Below, one piece after another: positions 40,601-53,317 of a stretch of DNA of 64,000 bases. The stretch covers positions 45,459,361 through 45,523,360 of the forward strand of contig CM019216.1 in assembly GCA_009741485.1 (NCBI GenBank), read 5' to 3'. Below the pieces are notes generated by a model, which was not told where the DNA came from, searched no databases, and saw only the letters and a program-made list of their open reading frames with translations. Both the position numbers and the translations under genes were made by a program. Position 1 is the first letter of the stretch; each line of letters opens with the position of its first letter. The DNA comes from Malurus cyaneus samueli. Its lineage: Eukaryota > Chordata > Aves > Passeriformes > Maluridae.

Positions 40601-42344
40601 GTGAGTGAGCCTGGGCACCTGCAATGAAACACTGAGCTTAGCACCAATCCACAATGGCATCACCTGGGGAAAGGTGTCCACACCAAAGCACTTCTAATCC
40701 TCTTCACTGGAAGGGAAACATCACAGTCTGTGGCACAAGAAAGGCAATTAATTTTGATATTTGTCAGAGGACTTGCTAAAACCAAGTTTCCAATACTACC
40801 TGTCAGAAAAGCTTAGGGTGGGTTGTGGTTTCATAGGGCTTTAAAGGTAGGAGTTTTATCAGATTTTTAAAGATTTATCATTGCTTTTGTTTGCTGTTAG
40901 TGTAGAATGTGTTTGCAGACAAGGTTCAGGGGTACAGGGGGAGAGTCATTAGGCCCCCATGTTTTCCTGCCCCCAAAAATCATTAATTTACAATGCAAAG
41001 AAGGATGTGTCAGTCTAGATTTCAGTCTAGACCATTCTGAGCAACTCTCCAAATAAGTCAAAACTGCATTTCCTTCCTGCTGGTGCCACTGATGAGCACC
41101 ACTGAAGGGGTGGGATCTGCCTGGCTGAGGCTGCACAAAGGTTGGCGTGAGGGCTGAATGTGTTTGAGCCACAAGAACCATTTTACACTACCTGGAGAGC
41201 AGCTGAGCAGCTGTCTCTGACATCTGGAATGGTGTCACAAATTTGTCCAGCTGCAGCACTGGAGAGAGAAATCACTACCCTCCTTCAAGCAGTGGCTGCT
41301 ACAGGTCTTGTACGAATGCCACACATCTTTGGGTACAAGTCCAACCTTCTTATCCTGAAATTCGGCAAGTTCTGCCACTCTCAGGGAGAGAAACTACAAC
41401 ACCCAGAAGGTTAGAAGTCCTTCTGTCAAAAGTCCTCTACCTTGATAGGTTTCTGGTCAAAGAATTTAATGATTTTCTTTCAGGAAGATGGATGGCTGCT
41501 CTCAGGGTGGCTCAGCACCACTTCCTTTCTACTTGCTTTCCTGAACCCTGATAGTGACATTTCAAATCTAATCATCATTTAAAATCCTGGTAGGAACCAA
41601 TTTCATATCTAATCTAAATCAAGCAAAATAAATAGGTTTGTGCCACTGCTGAATTCACCCTGATCACTTTCTGCTTTTCAGAAGTCAAAAAAAGTCCCAG
41701 AAGTTTGAAGTGGAACTTGAAGAATTACACTGTGCTTCTGATATGAGAGATGTTGCTACTCTGAGATTGACAGCTGTCCTGTTTTCCTTGGAACATAGGT
41801 GGTGTTGGGAACTCTATGGCAGCTCTTCACTGCTCTGGTGCAGTATTTCTTTAGCACTGTCACAGCTCTCTTTGCCGTGGCAGATTGTTTCTGGGGGGTT
41901 GGATTGACAGTTGTCTGTTTGCTTCACCCCTGTCTTGAAAAAAACATGACTGTGAGCATTAGGACAAGCAGACAACCTGTTTGTAAGACACGTTTTCAGT
42001 GTTTTCGAGAACATTAATATTTTATTGAAACTCCAAGGCCCACTCTGGTGAGAACCACTCTGGGTTAAGGCCTTTGCTCTCACTTTTTTGATCCATGTGG
42101 TTCAGTTCTCTATGAGATAAAGCACAAAGGACTTGCTCTGAAGAAATTCAAGAACATTGTAAGTGCTGGCCTTAAAACAAGATAAAGCCTATTAGATATA
42201 AGCATATAAATAGCAAGTACAGAATGATCCAAGATTGAATTGGGATGTGTTTTTTTGTATGGGTATTCAAGCCTCTTTTTATTTTTTGCCAAGAATCTCT
42301 AAACCATATCCCAAGAGATTGTTCCTTTTTTTTTAAAATTAGAT

Positions 42345-42402
42345 ATTGCTGTGCCTGTATAATTACTGCTATGATTGCTGTGCCTGTATAATTACTGCTA
42401 TG
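42345..42402. repeat. 29-bp perfect tandem duplication
   Basis: Two identical, directly adjacent 29-bp units (42345-42373 and 42374-42402) begin attgctgtgcctgtata and end gctatg. Perfect identity suggests a recent slippage or duplication event and possible length variation in the population. Confidence 0.9.
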
Positions 42403-45180
42403 TATGTGTACCTATACATGCACTTACATTACTTATTTATACATAATATACAATATTATGCTTGTATTACATATGCCATATGTTTTTATTCTTATTTACA
42501 GTGAACTTTTTGAAATGCTGGTAATTAGTGATTCAGACACTTCAATTTTTTGGTGTCATGTGTTAAAAAATGAAATAATTTGCTGATTCTGATTCTGTTT
42601 GGACTGGAAAGTTCAATTAAAATGACCCAGTCTAACCAATTCTCTGCCATCCAAAACATTTTTCCAGCACTGGTGTGTGTTTTTCTCAAGCTCTTGCAAA
42701 TGTTTGCTGTCATAAAGATGTTGCTACACCTTTGCCCCATGTAAAAGTCTGTTAAATGAGGAAACCATTACAAAGAGATATAATTTAAATTGAGTGTATC
42801 AGATGAGTCCTGCCGTTAGTAGCAATTAATTTCTCATGTTTTGATGTGACCATTTTAACATTCATAAGCTGAAGTGCTGGTAGAGTTTGAGATCTCCAGA
42901 GCCTGGGTGCGTTGTGTCAAACAAATTGTTCTCTAAGAATGGCATCATTGTGAGATTGAAAGAGGAAATCGTTAGTTTAGCCATGACGTTTTGCTGAGAT
43001 TTGCATTTCAATGGCACTGAGGCAAGAAAGCAGATTTAAAATTAATGTATTTCAGATGGTTTTTTTGATCATAGCTATGGGGCCCAGAGGGACTGGACTT
43101 AGAACTGTCAAGATAGACTTGAGAGGAGTTCAGAACTCTTCTCCCCACTGGTTTAAAAATGTGGCTGCTGCTCAGGTAGTGTGCGTAATACATGGAAAAA
43201 TTTAAGAGTTTTTGGAAGCTACGAGGAGCGGTGGAGAGCCCCATGTTCTCACCTCAGACCTCACATCAGGCCTGGAATCAGCAATCAGCACCTTCCTCTT
43301 GCAAATTCCTCCCTTCTGTGCTTGTCTCACGTTCCCACTGAGGTGGCTTATCTTAGGGCAAACTCTTTCCATGGCCTTGATGGTGCTTTGAGAGAGGAAA
43401 CTGCATCCTGGAAGTTCTTACAGCCAAAACTTGGGCTCTGGCTGTGCTGGAGTCACCGTAGGTCTGACAGCCCAGGCAGGGGCATCACTCTGCTGCCCTC
43501 CTGGGAGGGTTTGGAAAGCAGAGAGGAGCAGAGGAGCTCAGGAAGGGCGGTGGGTTTGGTCCAGCAGACAAGGTGTGCCAGGTCTGGAAGGGCTGCTGCA
43601 GGTGGGCTCCTGCAAACCCAGCCCCTGCCTCGACAGCTCTTCAAGTGGTGGCTGAAAACAGAAATATCAGCCATGAATGTGTAGAGCAAACAGATTATAT
43701 TTTGTCAGCAGCTTGCAGGGTGAAGGCTCAGGCACTTCACATGAACTTGTTTGTAGTCCTGTTTGATATTATTATTTTTTTCTTTTATCATCTTCTTCCC
43801 TGCTAATAAAAAAAAAATTATTGGCAAATAATATATAAATGTCAGTGCTATCATAATACCTTCTATAGCTTTGTAGGAATTGCTCTTTGTAGTGTCAGCC
43901 ATCCTTAGTGTGTGAAATATTTTATGAATACCTTAAATGAAACGGGCTGAGTGTCTGCCAGGATATAGACACCTTCATTGCTCTGAATTTAAATGATATG
44001 TCATGGGGAAAGAACAAGATTAAAGCTTCATGCATATTTGAAAAGAGAAATTTGGGTCATCCTGCACAAAAGTTGAATTTTTTTTTCTTTATTTTCCTTT
44101 TTTTTTAGAATGAGCAGAGCACTGTGCTTTCCCCCATAGGAAGAACACCTTTCTGTCCTTCACTATCCTTCTTTGTCCCCTGCCTAATCAGAGGGGTCAT
44201 AAATTGAGTGAGGGAGTGACGGTGTTCGCCATACAAATGTGCATGAGCTGTGCCTGCTCCTGACAAGCTGCTTCTCTTCCCTTCTTCCCACTCCCTCCTG
44301 ACAAAAACCCAAAGGTAGGCAGTTGCCAGAGCCAGGTGGTGTCTCCCAGCACATGGTGGTGGTGTGGACAGGGGTGCTGCTCTGTAAATCCAGGGGAGAA
44401 TGGAGAGAAGCAGAGGGCAGGGGAGGTGATATCCCCCCTGCAGCAAATCCCTGAGATACTGAGTGATGCTGCCCCTCGACACTCCCTTCCCAATGGGCCA
44501 ACTCCCAAAGAAGTCAGATATCTGAGCAAAGCACCAGCTTTTTCCACACCCTTGGCCTTTCCTCTGCAGGCATTTGAAACAGCAGCACTCCACCATGATG
44601 CACGAGCACTGGGTTAATCTTGAATCTCCAAACCACGGCTTAGCAGAGCCTCATGCAGGGAATCCAGCAGAGATTTTAACAATTAACAGGCTAGTCTGGT
44701 ACTTGATGAAAGAAAACTTGCATTCTATGCTAGATCTGCAGAAGGAGAGAAAAAACATCCCAGGTCTTGTTGCAAAAGAACTTGTGGATCCAGGGAAATC
44801 ATGCTGCACGTAAATGGAATGATAAATATTTGGCTGAATTATGCCCTTCAGATACTAGTTAGGAATATTTTTAAAGTTCTGGGGGTTTCCCCCCCTCATT
44901 GTATGAGGAGTGGATTTAGTTTTGAGCAGTTTCAATAATCTCAATTCTGGAAGTGGGAGAGTTTTCCTGGATTACTGAGGTGGGGTGGTAGGGAATTCAA
45001 GACAGAAGATGCAGTATCCCAGTTTTGTTATCACACTGAAAACCACTAATATTTTTAGCATCTAATTTCACATACACAGACTATGGTTTGAATGCTGATT
45101 AGTGGAGATGCTGTTTAGTTCTCATGGAAATTTTCATCCCAGGGTGTCAAGATGCTTTCCAAGGGAGCCTGTGTCATCTC

Positions 45181-45245
45181 CACTTGACATACAAATGCAC
45201 TGAGGCCCTGAGAGGAGTTACTTGCCCAAAATTGTTCAGCTCAGC
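45181..45245 (+). repeat. MIR/CORE-SINE-like relic
   Basis: The order 'acatacaaatg', 'cactgaggccctgagagg', 'agttacttgcccaaaatt' and 'gttcagc' parallels the MIR core and 3' region (…acagatgaggaaactgaggcacagagaggtt…acttgcccaaggtcacacagc). The call is by eye and the element is diverged. Confidence 0.4.
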
Positions 45246-46192
45246 CCAAATAGAACAGCCAGCGCCACATTTGGGCATTTTGTGCCTGTTTTCCAGGACG
45301 TGGTGCCTCTGAAATATATTTCAGGCATGCCACAGATGCAAGGCTGATCTCTTCTTGGTTAGTTTGTGTCAAGAAGAAAGAAATTCTTCACTCTGTACAC
45401 TGAAACAGTTCAAAGCATTCCAAAGTCAGTTTTAGAATATGTAAGTGCAGAGTTAATAAATTTCTTTTTATTTGAAGGTCAGTTTATGCAATAGACTTCT
45501 TTTTCTTTTTTGTTTAATTAAACAGAAACCATGGTGTGTTCTGTATTAATGTGCACATAAATAATAGTACTATGGTGCTGTGTCATTTTTACATCTTCTT
45601 TCTGGACATCTGCGTGAAACCCAAGACCTAAGACAGAGAAAATGTCACTACTGCTGCCTCAGTCTGCTTCTCCATGAGAACTCCTTTTATCCCCATTTGA
45701 ATCATTTGAGACTGACTTGCCATATAAATGGTTTGTTTCCAAATGTCCAAGCCAGGGCTCAGCTTTAATTCTTGCCATGATCCTCTCGTGGAGCCCATCC
45801 ATCATGGGTGAAGGCTTCTCCCTGCCCCTTTCCTCCTTGGGTAAGGACCCTGACAGCTCCTCTGTGCTCCCCTGGCTCTATGTTTTGGCATCCATCCAAC
45901 AGGAACTCCTGTTCCCTGCCACACTGCGAGGAATTTCCCGCAGCCTGCCACAGATGACCACGGAGAAATGTCACCTTAAGCACCGACATGTGAAGTTCAG
46001 AGTGACAGAGAACTTTGAATCCTGTCCTTCACTTTTGGGGGTCAAGTTGTTTGAAAGATGGAAAAGATCATGTTAGCATCATCATCTGCTGAATGTATTG
46101 AAGTTTTAACTCACCTAACTGAGTGATCAGCATCTGCCACCCTCAGGAGTTGGGAAAAGACTCTTGCTTGTGAGTCAATGGAAGGTGTAACA

Positions 46193-46193
<1 letters not shown>

Positions 46194-46227
<34 letters not shown>
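46194..46227. repeat. Homopolymer A34
   Basis: A run of 34 A follows 'gtaacac'. No poly(A) signal or recognisable retroposed gene sits just upstream, and I see no clear target-site duplication. It lies about 100 bp before the CR1 fragment, whose own 3' end would not carry poly(A). Confidence 0.95.
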
Positions 46228-46232
<5 letters not shown>

Positions 46233-46329
46233 CAGCAGCAATAATGCAGCTGTAGCCAGCAGAGACCAGATCATTTCAGGTTTGGAATTAAAGAGCAATG
46301 AAGATTTACCCACCATGGAGAAGGCTCAG

Positions 46330-46805
46330 GTTAGGTGCTGAAACAAACTGGGTATGCACAAATCCTTGGGTCCAATGGGAAGTGCCCATGAGTGCTGGGG
46401 GAGCTGCCTGATGTCACTGCAAGGCCACTCCTGATAATTTTTGTACTCTCATGGCACTGAGGGTCCTGAAGGCTGGAACAAAGCAAATATTGGAATCAAG
46501 GAGGGCATGAAAGAGGAATACAGGCTGGTCAGTCTCAACTTGATCCCTGGGAAGGGGATGGAACAAATCAGGCTGAAAATTGTTCCTGAGCACATTAAAG
46601 ACAAGCAAGTGATTGGGAGTACTCAGCATGGATTTATGAAGGAGAAACCATGTGTGACTGATCTGACAGACTTCTACAATAAAATTATTTGCTTGGTGGA
46701 GAAGGGGGGAGCAGTGGATGATATCACCTTGAGCTTAGGAAGCCCTCTAGCACTGTCTCCTGTAACATCCTCATGGACAAACTGATGAATTATGGATCCT
46801 ATGGC
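46330..46805 (+). mobile_element. CR1 LINE fragment, reverse-transcriptase part
   Basis: The 114-codon frame ending at 46785 shows the spaced pattern of the CR1 ORF2 reverse transcriptase: WNKANI, then YRLVSLNLIPGKGMEQI, then HIKDKQVIGSTQHGF, then PCVTDLTDFYNK and EKGGAVDD. These parallel the CR1 fingers/palm blocks (…YRPVSLTSVPGKVMEQ…SSQHGF…). Upstream, from about 46330, the DNA keeps CR1-like words such as 'atgagtgctgggggagctg' out of frame. The copy is dead. It is 5'- and 3'-truncated, and a frameshift lies near 46725, after which the relic continues in another frame to about 46805. At the first palm motif the expected catalytic Asp appears as Glu in that frame. CR1 is the dominant LINE of birds and other sauropsids. 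Confidence 0.85.
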
Positions 46806-47100
46806 AGCTGTCAGCTAATTTATATGGAAGCTTCTAACAGTGCTGCTGTTTTCTCAGTTGGAAAAGAGACTGTATTTCTTTCCTGAACTAGTTGTTCTGA
46901 CTTTATGTGATCAAGGTCTGTGACTTACCTGTTTGCTTTCTAAAGCCACCACCTGCAATGTATGTTACCATCTGATTTTGTTTCATCTGTTGCAAACTCC
47001 ACCTTGCACAAATCTATCTATTGGGACTTTAAAAAATGGTAGTTTGCAAGTGTATCAGCCCTGTGTGGATTTCCCAGGAGAAAATAACATTAGAATTACC

Positions 47101-47145
47101 TTTTTTTTTTTTTTTTTTTTTGGGTTGGTTTAAAAAAAAAAAAAA
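47101..47145. repeat. T21 run followed by A14 run
   Basis: T at 47101-47121, then gggttggttt, then A at 47132-47145. The two runs could fold on each other as a weak hairpin. Confidence 0.9.
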
Positions 47146-47340
47146 TCAAGAAAAGTCCCCAGTTAAAATTGTTGATTTCCCTTTGGCAAGGGAAGTATTT
47201 CTTCTTGGAACTCCAGAGCTGCTGGAGAAAGTTTAATGTCCAAATGAGGTGTCTAAAGACCTAGGTCTCCCTTGTTTATGCAGGCTGGGATCAGTGAGCA
47301 GCCTTGAAAAGGTCAAGGCAAAGTCTAGCCAATGACTTAA

Positions 47341-47342
<2 letters not shown>

Positions 47343-47375
<33 letters not shown>
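47343..47375. repeat. Homopolymer T33
   Basis: An uninterrupted run of 33 T. Together with the A34 run 1.1 kb upstream it flanks the CR1 fragment in inverted polarity. Confidence 0.95.
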
Positions 47376-47378
<3 letters not shown>

Positions 47379-50300
47379 GATCAATTTTGTATTTATCCTT
47401 ACAATCTCAATGTGTTTTGGAGCCACACTGCAAATACTCTGTGTTAAGATGCCTGGTTTCCCATATTGTTAACTGCTCTCTCACCCATTTGGGGATCATT
47501 TTTTGTGCTGACGTTTGTAGCCATTACAGCAGAACTTCAGGGAAGATTTGGGGCATTTTAAAAATACTAGCACTTTGAGAAGACAATTTTGTTTTTAAAT
47601 TGGTGAAAAATCGAGGTGTTTTCAGCTCTTCTCACCTCCAAGATATAAATGGATGTCAGAGAGCAGGGTCTGAGCAGACCATCACTTCTACATGAGTGAT
47701 TTGCAACACCCCCCATGCTGGGCCAGTACTGGGGAGGCTCTGAGCTGCCCTGAGACCAGCCTTGCCTGTGCACACAATTCGGGCTGCCTCAGAGCACGCA
47801 GACACCCCTGCAATGTGGCAAACCCAGGCCCAGAAGCTGCCCCTGGCCAGGCACAGGATATGCTCACTCCATGGCTTTCCACGGTGATAATTAATTTTTA
47901 TGAATGAGGGTGAGGGAAAGGATGTTAGGAACAGATTGATTATAATAGGCTTTTAATTAAAATGTTCAAACCACAATTTAAACTAAAAATATCCCATTAC
48001 TTATCCCTGCCATTTCCCGGGCACCAAGGCAGTGGGTGATAATGTAACTAATGATCTGATTGTCACTGGCCTGTATAATGAAGTGTGTCTGGGGGCTGAT
48101 GGGATTGTGCCATCAATCAAGGCCATTTGTAGCCCTCCCTCCACCAGCAGAAATCCCAGCAGGGCAGAGCATGCCTATGCCAGCTCCCTCCCAGCTGTGA
48201 CCTTTATTGTCTCTCCCCAAAGTGATGAGCTCCCAGGAGGGGTGCAGAAGTTGGGATGAAAAATGCTCAAGTTGGATGATCTTCTGCATATGGTTATAAT
48301 ACTTCAGGGATGATTTTTTCAGGGAGGTGGTTGTTTTGTGGATTTAATGTTCCAACAAGCCCTTTATTGAAAAAGTTACTGTCATCACTCACTCTGACCA
48401 GAGCTCTCTCTCCCTCCCTGTTGCTGGATTGCCCCCAATTAACTCATAATAAATTAGGCATCATCTCATTTAACCATCATGAGATCAAAAACAGCAGGTT
48501 AGAAAATGCATTTGTCCATTAAGTCCTGCTGCCCACATTGCCTGGCTCCTGTGAATGCATCTCAGCGGGGCTGCAAAGGGCGAGGTGATCCTTTGAGACA
48601 CTGGGAAAACCTGACACAGCCCCCACTGAAGCACTGTGACAACTTCTGGGGACCAGAGCTGCCTCCTAACCCTCGCCCAAGGTAGAGCACGGACCTGGGA
48701 GCGGGCCCAGCACAGGAACAGGATATGGCTGGGCCCCCATTCCAACATGGACTATGGGATAACCTCCTTTGGCACCTCAAAGCTCAGCACAACCCATTTG
48801 GTCTGAGAGGGGTTTTGGCATCTCCCTGGCAGCAGTCAGTATTCCCATGTTTTGATGTAGAGGAGACAAGCTCTTTTGATATAAATTCTATTCAGATCCC
48901 ACTCAAGTAGGGGTTTTCAGATAGAAACCTCTCTTCCAACCACCTTTAGAATAACAATTCAGTCTCTCAACAGGAAACACCATTTCTCTCAACCAGAACT
49001 AGACAATGGTTTCCTTTTGCCTTCCTTCAGGCAAAAGGCACACAGACCATTAAATCAGTTTTCTGGTCTATTAATACCTACAGGTTGCATTCTTCAGGAG
49101 AGCTGCCAAACTGCTCATCAAAGTGCCTCACAACATTAGCTGGACCTATCAGGTTCCCACAAACTGAGCAGACTCCAACTCCGTGACTTGAAGTGTGCCT
49201 TTATCTCCATGGAATTCAGACCTGCGACGCCAAGAGGAGGAAAAAGGCAGCAGCTGACCCCAAAGGGAGAGCAACTGACATAAAGCAGGAAAAGAAATAT
49301 GCACACACTGAAATGTAATTAAATACCATCCTTCATACTATACACTTGCTCTTGCCACTTGGAAATTTTCCAAGTATGCTGAACCCATTCATTTACAAAG
49401 CAAACGACCCAGCATCGTTAGCACATCCTGCAGACATGATTTACATAAGGAAGGCAATGTACTGCAGATTTACCTGTTGTAAATTGTGCTCATTTACGAT
49501 GCTGAAGTGTTATTTGCACCGAAGCAAATATTGTTTAAGGCTTCATTTTTATCTACTTGAGGAGTTGTATGTTTGTGGAATAAAAGGCACCAGAACATTT
49601 TCTACCACTACTGTTGTTACCAGTGCTTCAGTTGCTGTACTTTGAAACCAAGCCTGACTTTGAGCAGCTCACCAGAAGCCACCCTCAGCAATCACTGGGA
49701 CAGGTGGCATCTGCACAGCTCGTTACACATGTTTGCACAGAGCACAGGATGTTTTTAATTGAGTTTGAAGCCCATCATGCAACCTTCAGTCAGTGCTTGA
49801 GAAAAGCAAGTGATGACTACCATATATAATGCATTAGCTAATCAGAGTGCATTTCTCAGTGTCTTTGAAAAGTCAGCATCAACTCTGTGCTCTGCACGAT
49901 GGAGTGTGAGGGGGGAAGAGAACACCACTCCGCATGCAAAGCTCATTCAACACCTGATGCTCCAAACAGGCTCTAAGATTTATCACAGATAACTGCCAGA
50001 AGAAAAAAATCCCTTTTTGTGTGATCCCACTTTCCTCCACACTTGTGGAGATTCCTGTTAGATTGACTAAAATCCTTAACCTCTGACTTTTCTTCAGAGT
50101 AACTTGACATGGAAGTCAACACTGCTTGATTGTGTCGGACCATACCAACCTGCAGTATTTCTTGCAACAGGGATTTCTGACTGCCCTCACTCCTGCTCAG
50201 TCTCACTACCCACCCATTTGTGCTTTCCAGCTGAAAAGTAAAAATTAAAAGCCCATTTCCTTTCTGATGACCAGTTTTCTTCTTGGTACCAGACCCCCTG

Positions 50301-50869
50301 CTGGGAGCACCTCACCACCCAATTTTATTTTCTGCTCTGTGTTGCTGGCTTGGTGGCAATGTATTCAAAAGCTGAAGAATCTTTCTGCAACTCTGAAATC
50401 AGCTATCAAACACTTCTGCTGGCAATTTTGTGCTTAAGTCTTTTAAACAGACTTACCCGTGATCTCTCCAATCAGCATCCAAGATGGGCAACAGGAGCAT
50501 CAGTCTAAAAAAGCTGCTCAGTGAACGCCGCTCTAAAATCCTTTCACCGCACAGAAATAATATTTTTTATATCAAGGCCTTGATTTTTAAACCCCAAAAT
50601 GTAAGGCCAGGAAGAGAGAGCTTGGCCAGCTGGTATTCCAGCAGAACAGACCATTGGGAAGCTGGGGGAAAAGGGGGTTGGGAAGGTGTTTCATTGCCTT
50701 TCTTGCCTCCAGCCTTGGTCACTTCCAGACACTGGACAAAGATACTTCCAGTCACATGCCAGATACTGGACAAATGAGAACCATGAAGAATTCACTTTTG
50801 TAACAAAATTTATTTCTGCTCTGTGGATACAAATCCCAAACATCAACAAACAAATTCCAGTGGAAAAAT
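47376..50869. other. Intergenic DNA, right part
   Basis: No gene is supported. The segments at about 47.96-48.53 and 49.32-49.84 kb are low in simple repeats and might be conserved regulatory DNA. The second contains the odd palindrome cttggaaattttccaag. A short GC-richer patch lies at about 47.69-47.88 kb. Confidence 0.55.
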
Positions 50870-50898
50870 ACCAGTCATTAACAATGAAAACTTTTATT
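50809..50898 (-). promoter_or_regulatory. CEP85L: Poly(A) signals of CEP85L
   Basis: On the - strand AATAAA occurs at 50893-50898 and again at 50809-50814, with ATTAAA at 50903-50908. Just downstream of the first, 50830-50850 reads as GT-rich on the - strand (TTTGTTTGTTGATG), as expected for a downstream element. The likely cleavage site is near 50870-50880. This is inferred from motifs only. Confidence 0.5.
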
Positions 50899-51504
50899 AT
50901 TATTTAATAAATAGAACTTTGGCATTCAAAATTCTAGCTGTAAACCCTACTTTAAAAAAAATTACAAAAAGAGGCAAGAACAACAAGCCTAAAGCTGAGC
51001 CAGCCAGTGGCCCCTTTACTTTTTACAATGAACACATTGTGATTAAGTCATGACAACTCTATTTACATATGAGGTATTCTGAGCAGTTCAAAAATTGAAC
51101 CCAATTTACAAAACTACCAGTCTTCAGGGACTGATCCAGTACATATGTCAGCTGTGCTTTTAAAAGAGAGCTCCAGACACTCCTCCCCACTGAACTAATG
51201 ATATACTGTAATTAATATACACAGAAAAAACACATTATGATTTGTGTTTCCTGCTCTCACACATCATATTCAAAGAAGCTGCATACTACAACCAGCCTAA
51301 CATTCAAAGTATACACCTAGTACCTAGTTTAAGTACTTCTGTTTCTAGACATTATGCAGGAGTTCCTACTACAAAAGCTCATTTAACAAAGTAATGGCAG
51401 GTGAGAAGAAAACAAGGTGCAGTCATCAGCATCCTAACAACTTATCTGAAGTTCAAGGGGAATATACACTTACTTCAGGCTAAAAAGGCACAAAGGTATG
51501 CAGC

Positions 51505-51739
51505 TGTGGAATTAATATTGCTAATGAGCTATCAGAATAAATCATCCCTTTACATAACAACCATTGATCTGTTTGCATTCTGAGAATGCAGATTAGTTCA
51601 GAAGATCTTTTCTCCACTCATGGTGGAACTTGTCATATCAATGAGAAGAGCACAATTATACTTCCAGCTCCACCTGCATCACACCACTGAGCACAAGGAA
51701 AACTGAAGCAAATTATGCCCTGGTGGACTGCAGTGTGCT
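51505..51739. repeat. Direct repeat, copy A (about 235 bp)
   Basis: Starts tgtggaattaatattgct. By eye it is more than 90 percent identical to copy B at 53318, with about 17 substitutions and two small gaps. It has the same orientation as copy B and starts about 1.8 kb to its left. Identity begins and ends abruptly, so this is a duplicated block or two insertions of one dispersed element. Confidence 0.9.
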
Positions 51740-52218
51740 GTCACTGCCCATGCTATGGCAGCAGGTCGTGGAGAAAGGGTTTGGTTTTTTCCCCTTTCCT
51801 TGTGCTCTTACCCTTCCCCAAGAAAAACATCCAAATAACCATTTGAAACACAAGACAGGCATAGAGGGCAAAGGAGGGTAGGAAACAATTTGAAGTGAAA
51901 AGGACGGATTTTCAGCTCTTAAATGACTTCATGACCACCGTCAGTTTCGAATGCTGGAGCCCGAGTGGGTGGTTACAGCGAATCTCCACAATTCCACACA
52001 TCTGTCACACCACAAAGCTGCACAGCGGAGTTGAGCAACCTAAATCACGTTTACATGACTGAGCTGCGTTACTTCTATATAGCAAATATTTCTATATAGT
52101 GAATACATCATCCATAGCTTGTCTAAAGACAGTTAATTTCCATGTCTTTTTCAAAATACATTCTTAAATACAGTAGTTACTGTAAATATCTTCTAGAGGA
52201 TCATATAAATTTAATCTG

Positions 52219-52247
52219 AAACTGTACAAAACATTACTGTACAGTTT
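52219..52247. repeat. 9-bp inverted repeat (hairpin)
   Basis: aaactgtac at 52219-52227 and gtacagttt at 52239-52247 are exact reverse complements with an 11-nt loop. It would form a stem in the putative CEP85L 3'UTR transcript. Confidence 0.75.
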
Positions 52248-53317
52248 GCTAACAGCCAGAACGGTATAGTATCCATTCATCTGCAGTTGTTTTTCAGCCC
52301 TTGGGATTGTCTAATAGCTACAGCAAAAAGTTGTCATGACTAAATCGAAGCAATTCCAATGTTAACATTCGTTAATCACCTCTGTATTAAATATGCTGAA
52401 TGAGACCACACACACTACATTTTAACCAATTAAACAGTCATGCATATCTTAGACAAAGCTTATTCCATTTAGAGGCATCTGTAAACTGATGCATATATAG
52501 TAATTGCTACCACTACAACAGGCCAAATTTTAAAAAAATCAAAGCAAAATACTGTATCGCTGTAAATAGTCAATTGGTAGTCTGCATCTTTGGCTCACAC
52601 ATCCATCATTTACTTCCCTATTTTCATATGACTGAGGCAGATAAACTCAGGGGGTTTTCAAATCAAGTGCTTTCAAGTCAACATAAATATTACAGGTTCC
52701 GTAACAAAAACATTAGAACACGAAAGTACAGCACTGCAATCAAAGTATTATGAATTAAAAGGGATCTCCTCCCAGAGGGACTTTCAACTAATACTTGAAG
52801 AGCATAAAAGCTCTGAAGTGCTTTGCAAATATAAACTACCAATCTCAACTTTGCAGTACAGTATCACCATTTAGCAGGAGGGACAGCGGTAGAACACCAG
52901 CCAAGTGACAAGCTTAATAGCTCAGAATTACTCTCTCTGCTCCCCTCTAATTGCTCTATTAAACTCTTTGCTATTTCTGTCAAATGAGGAAAAATGTGGG
53001 TTTTAGTAATTTTTTATAGTTACAACGCTGTCATCTAAGGAAGCAGTAATGTATAACTTGGGTGTTTCCTCTCTCCTTAATTTTCTGAAATGCTATTGTT
53101 GAATCCTGACAGGAGACAGCTGCCATGAACTGAAGAGTTCTTCACTGCAGGGCCAAACCCAACCATCCACACCAGAGGAAGGAGCTGAGGCCTCAGTCAC
53201 AAAAGCCAGCACTGTCAGAGGCACAGCAAACTCTGCAAGCCCGTTGGTACAAAGATTCGTGTTTTCAGTTCTGCACTAAAGTAAAAGTACACCTTTGATG
53301 CAGCAGGTGTGTATTAA

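Larger units (their letters stand above)
37624..46193. other. Intergenic DNA, middle part
   Basis: No gene is supported. The stretch holds a T20 run (37663-37682), a TG/TA-rich tract (about 37828-37858), the 29-bp tandem duplication at 42345 and an adjacent AT-rich segment with an 8-bp-arm inverted repeat (42442-42460), and a MIR-like relic at 45.2 kb. ORFs of 163-167 codons at 43181-43684 (+) and 44105-44596 (-) overlap others in different frames and have no recognisable domains. Confidence 0.6.

Noticed and set aside
43181..44596. ORFs of 167 (+, 43181-43684) and 163 (-, 44105-44596) codons
   Set aside because: They sit in locally GC-richer DNA with several overlapping ORFs in other frames, show no domain and have no supporting splice or promoter context. 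Chance ORFs are the simplest reading.
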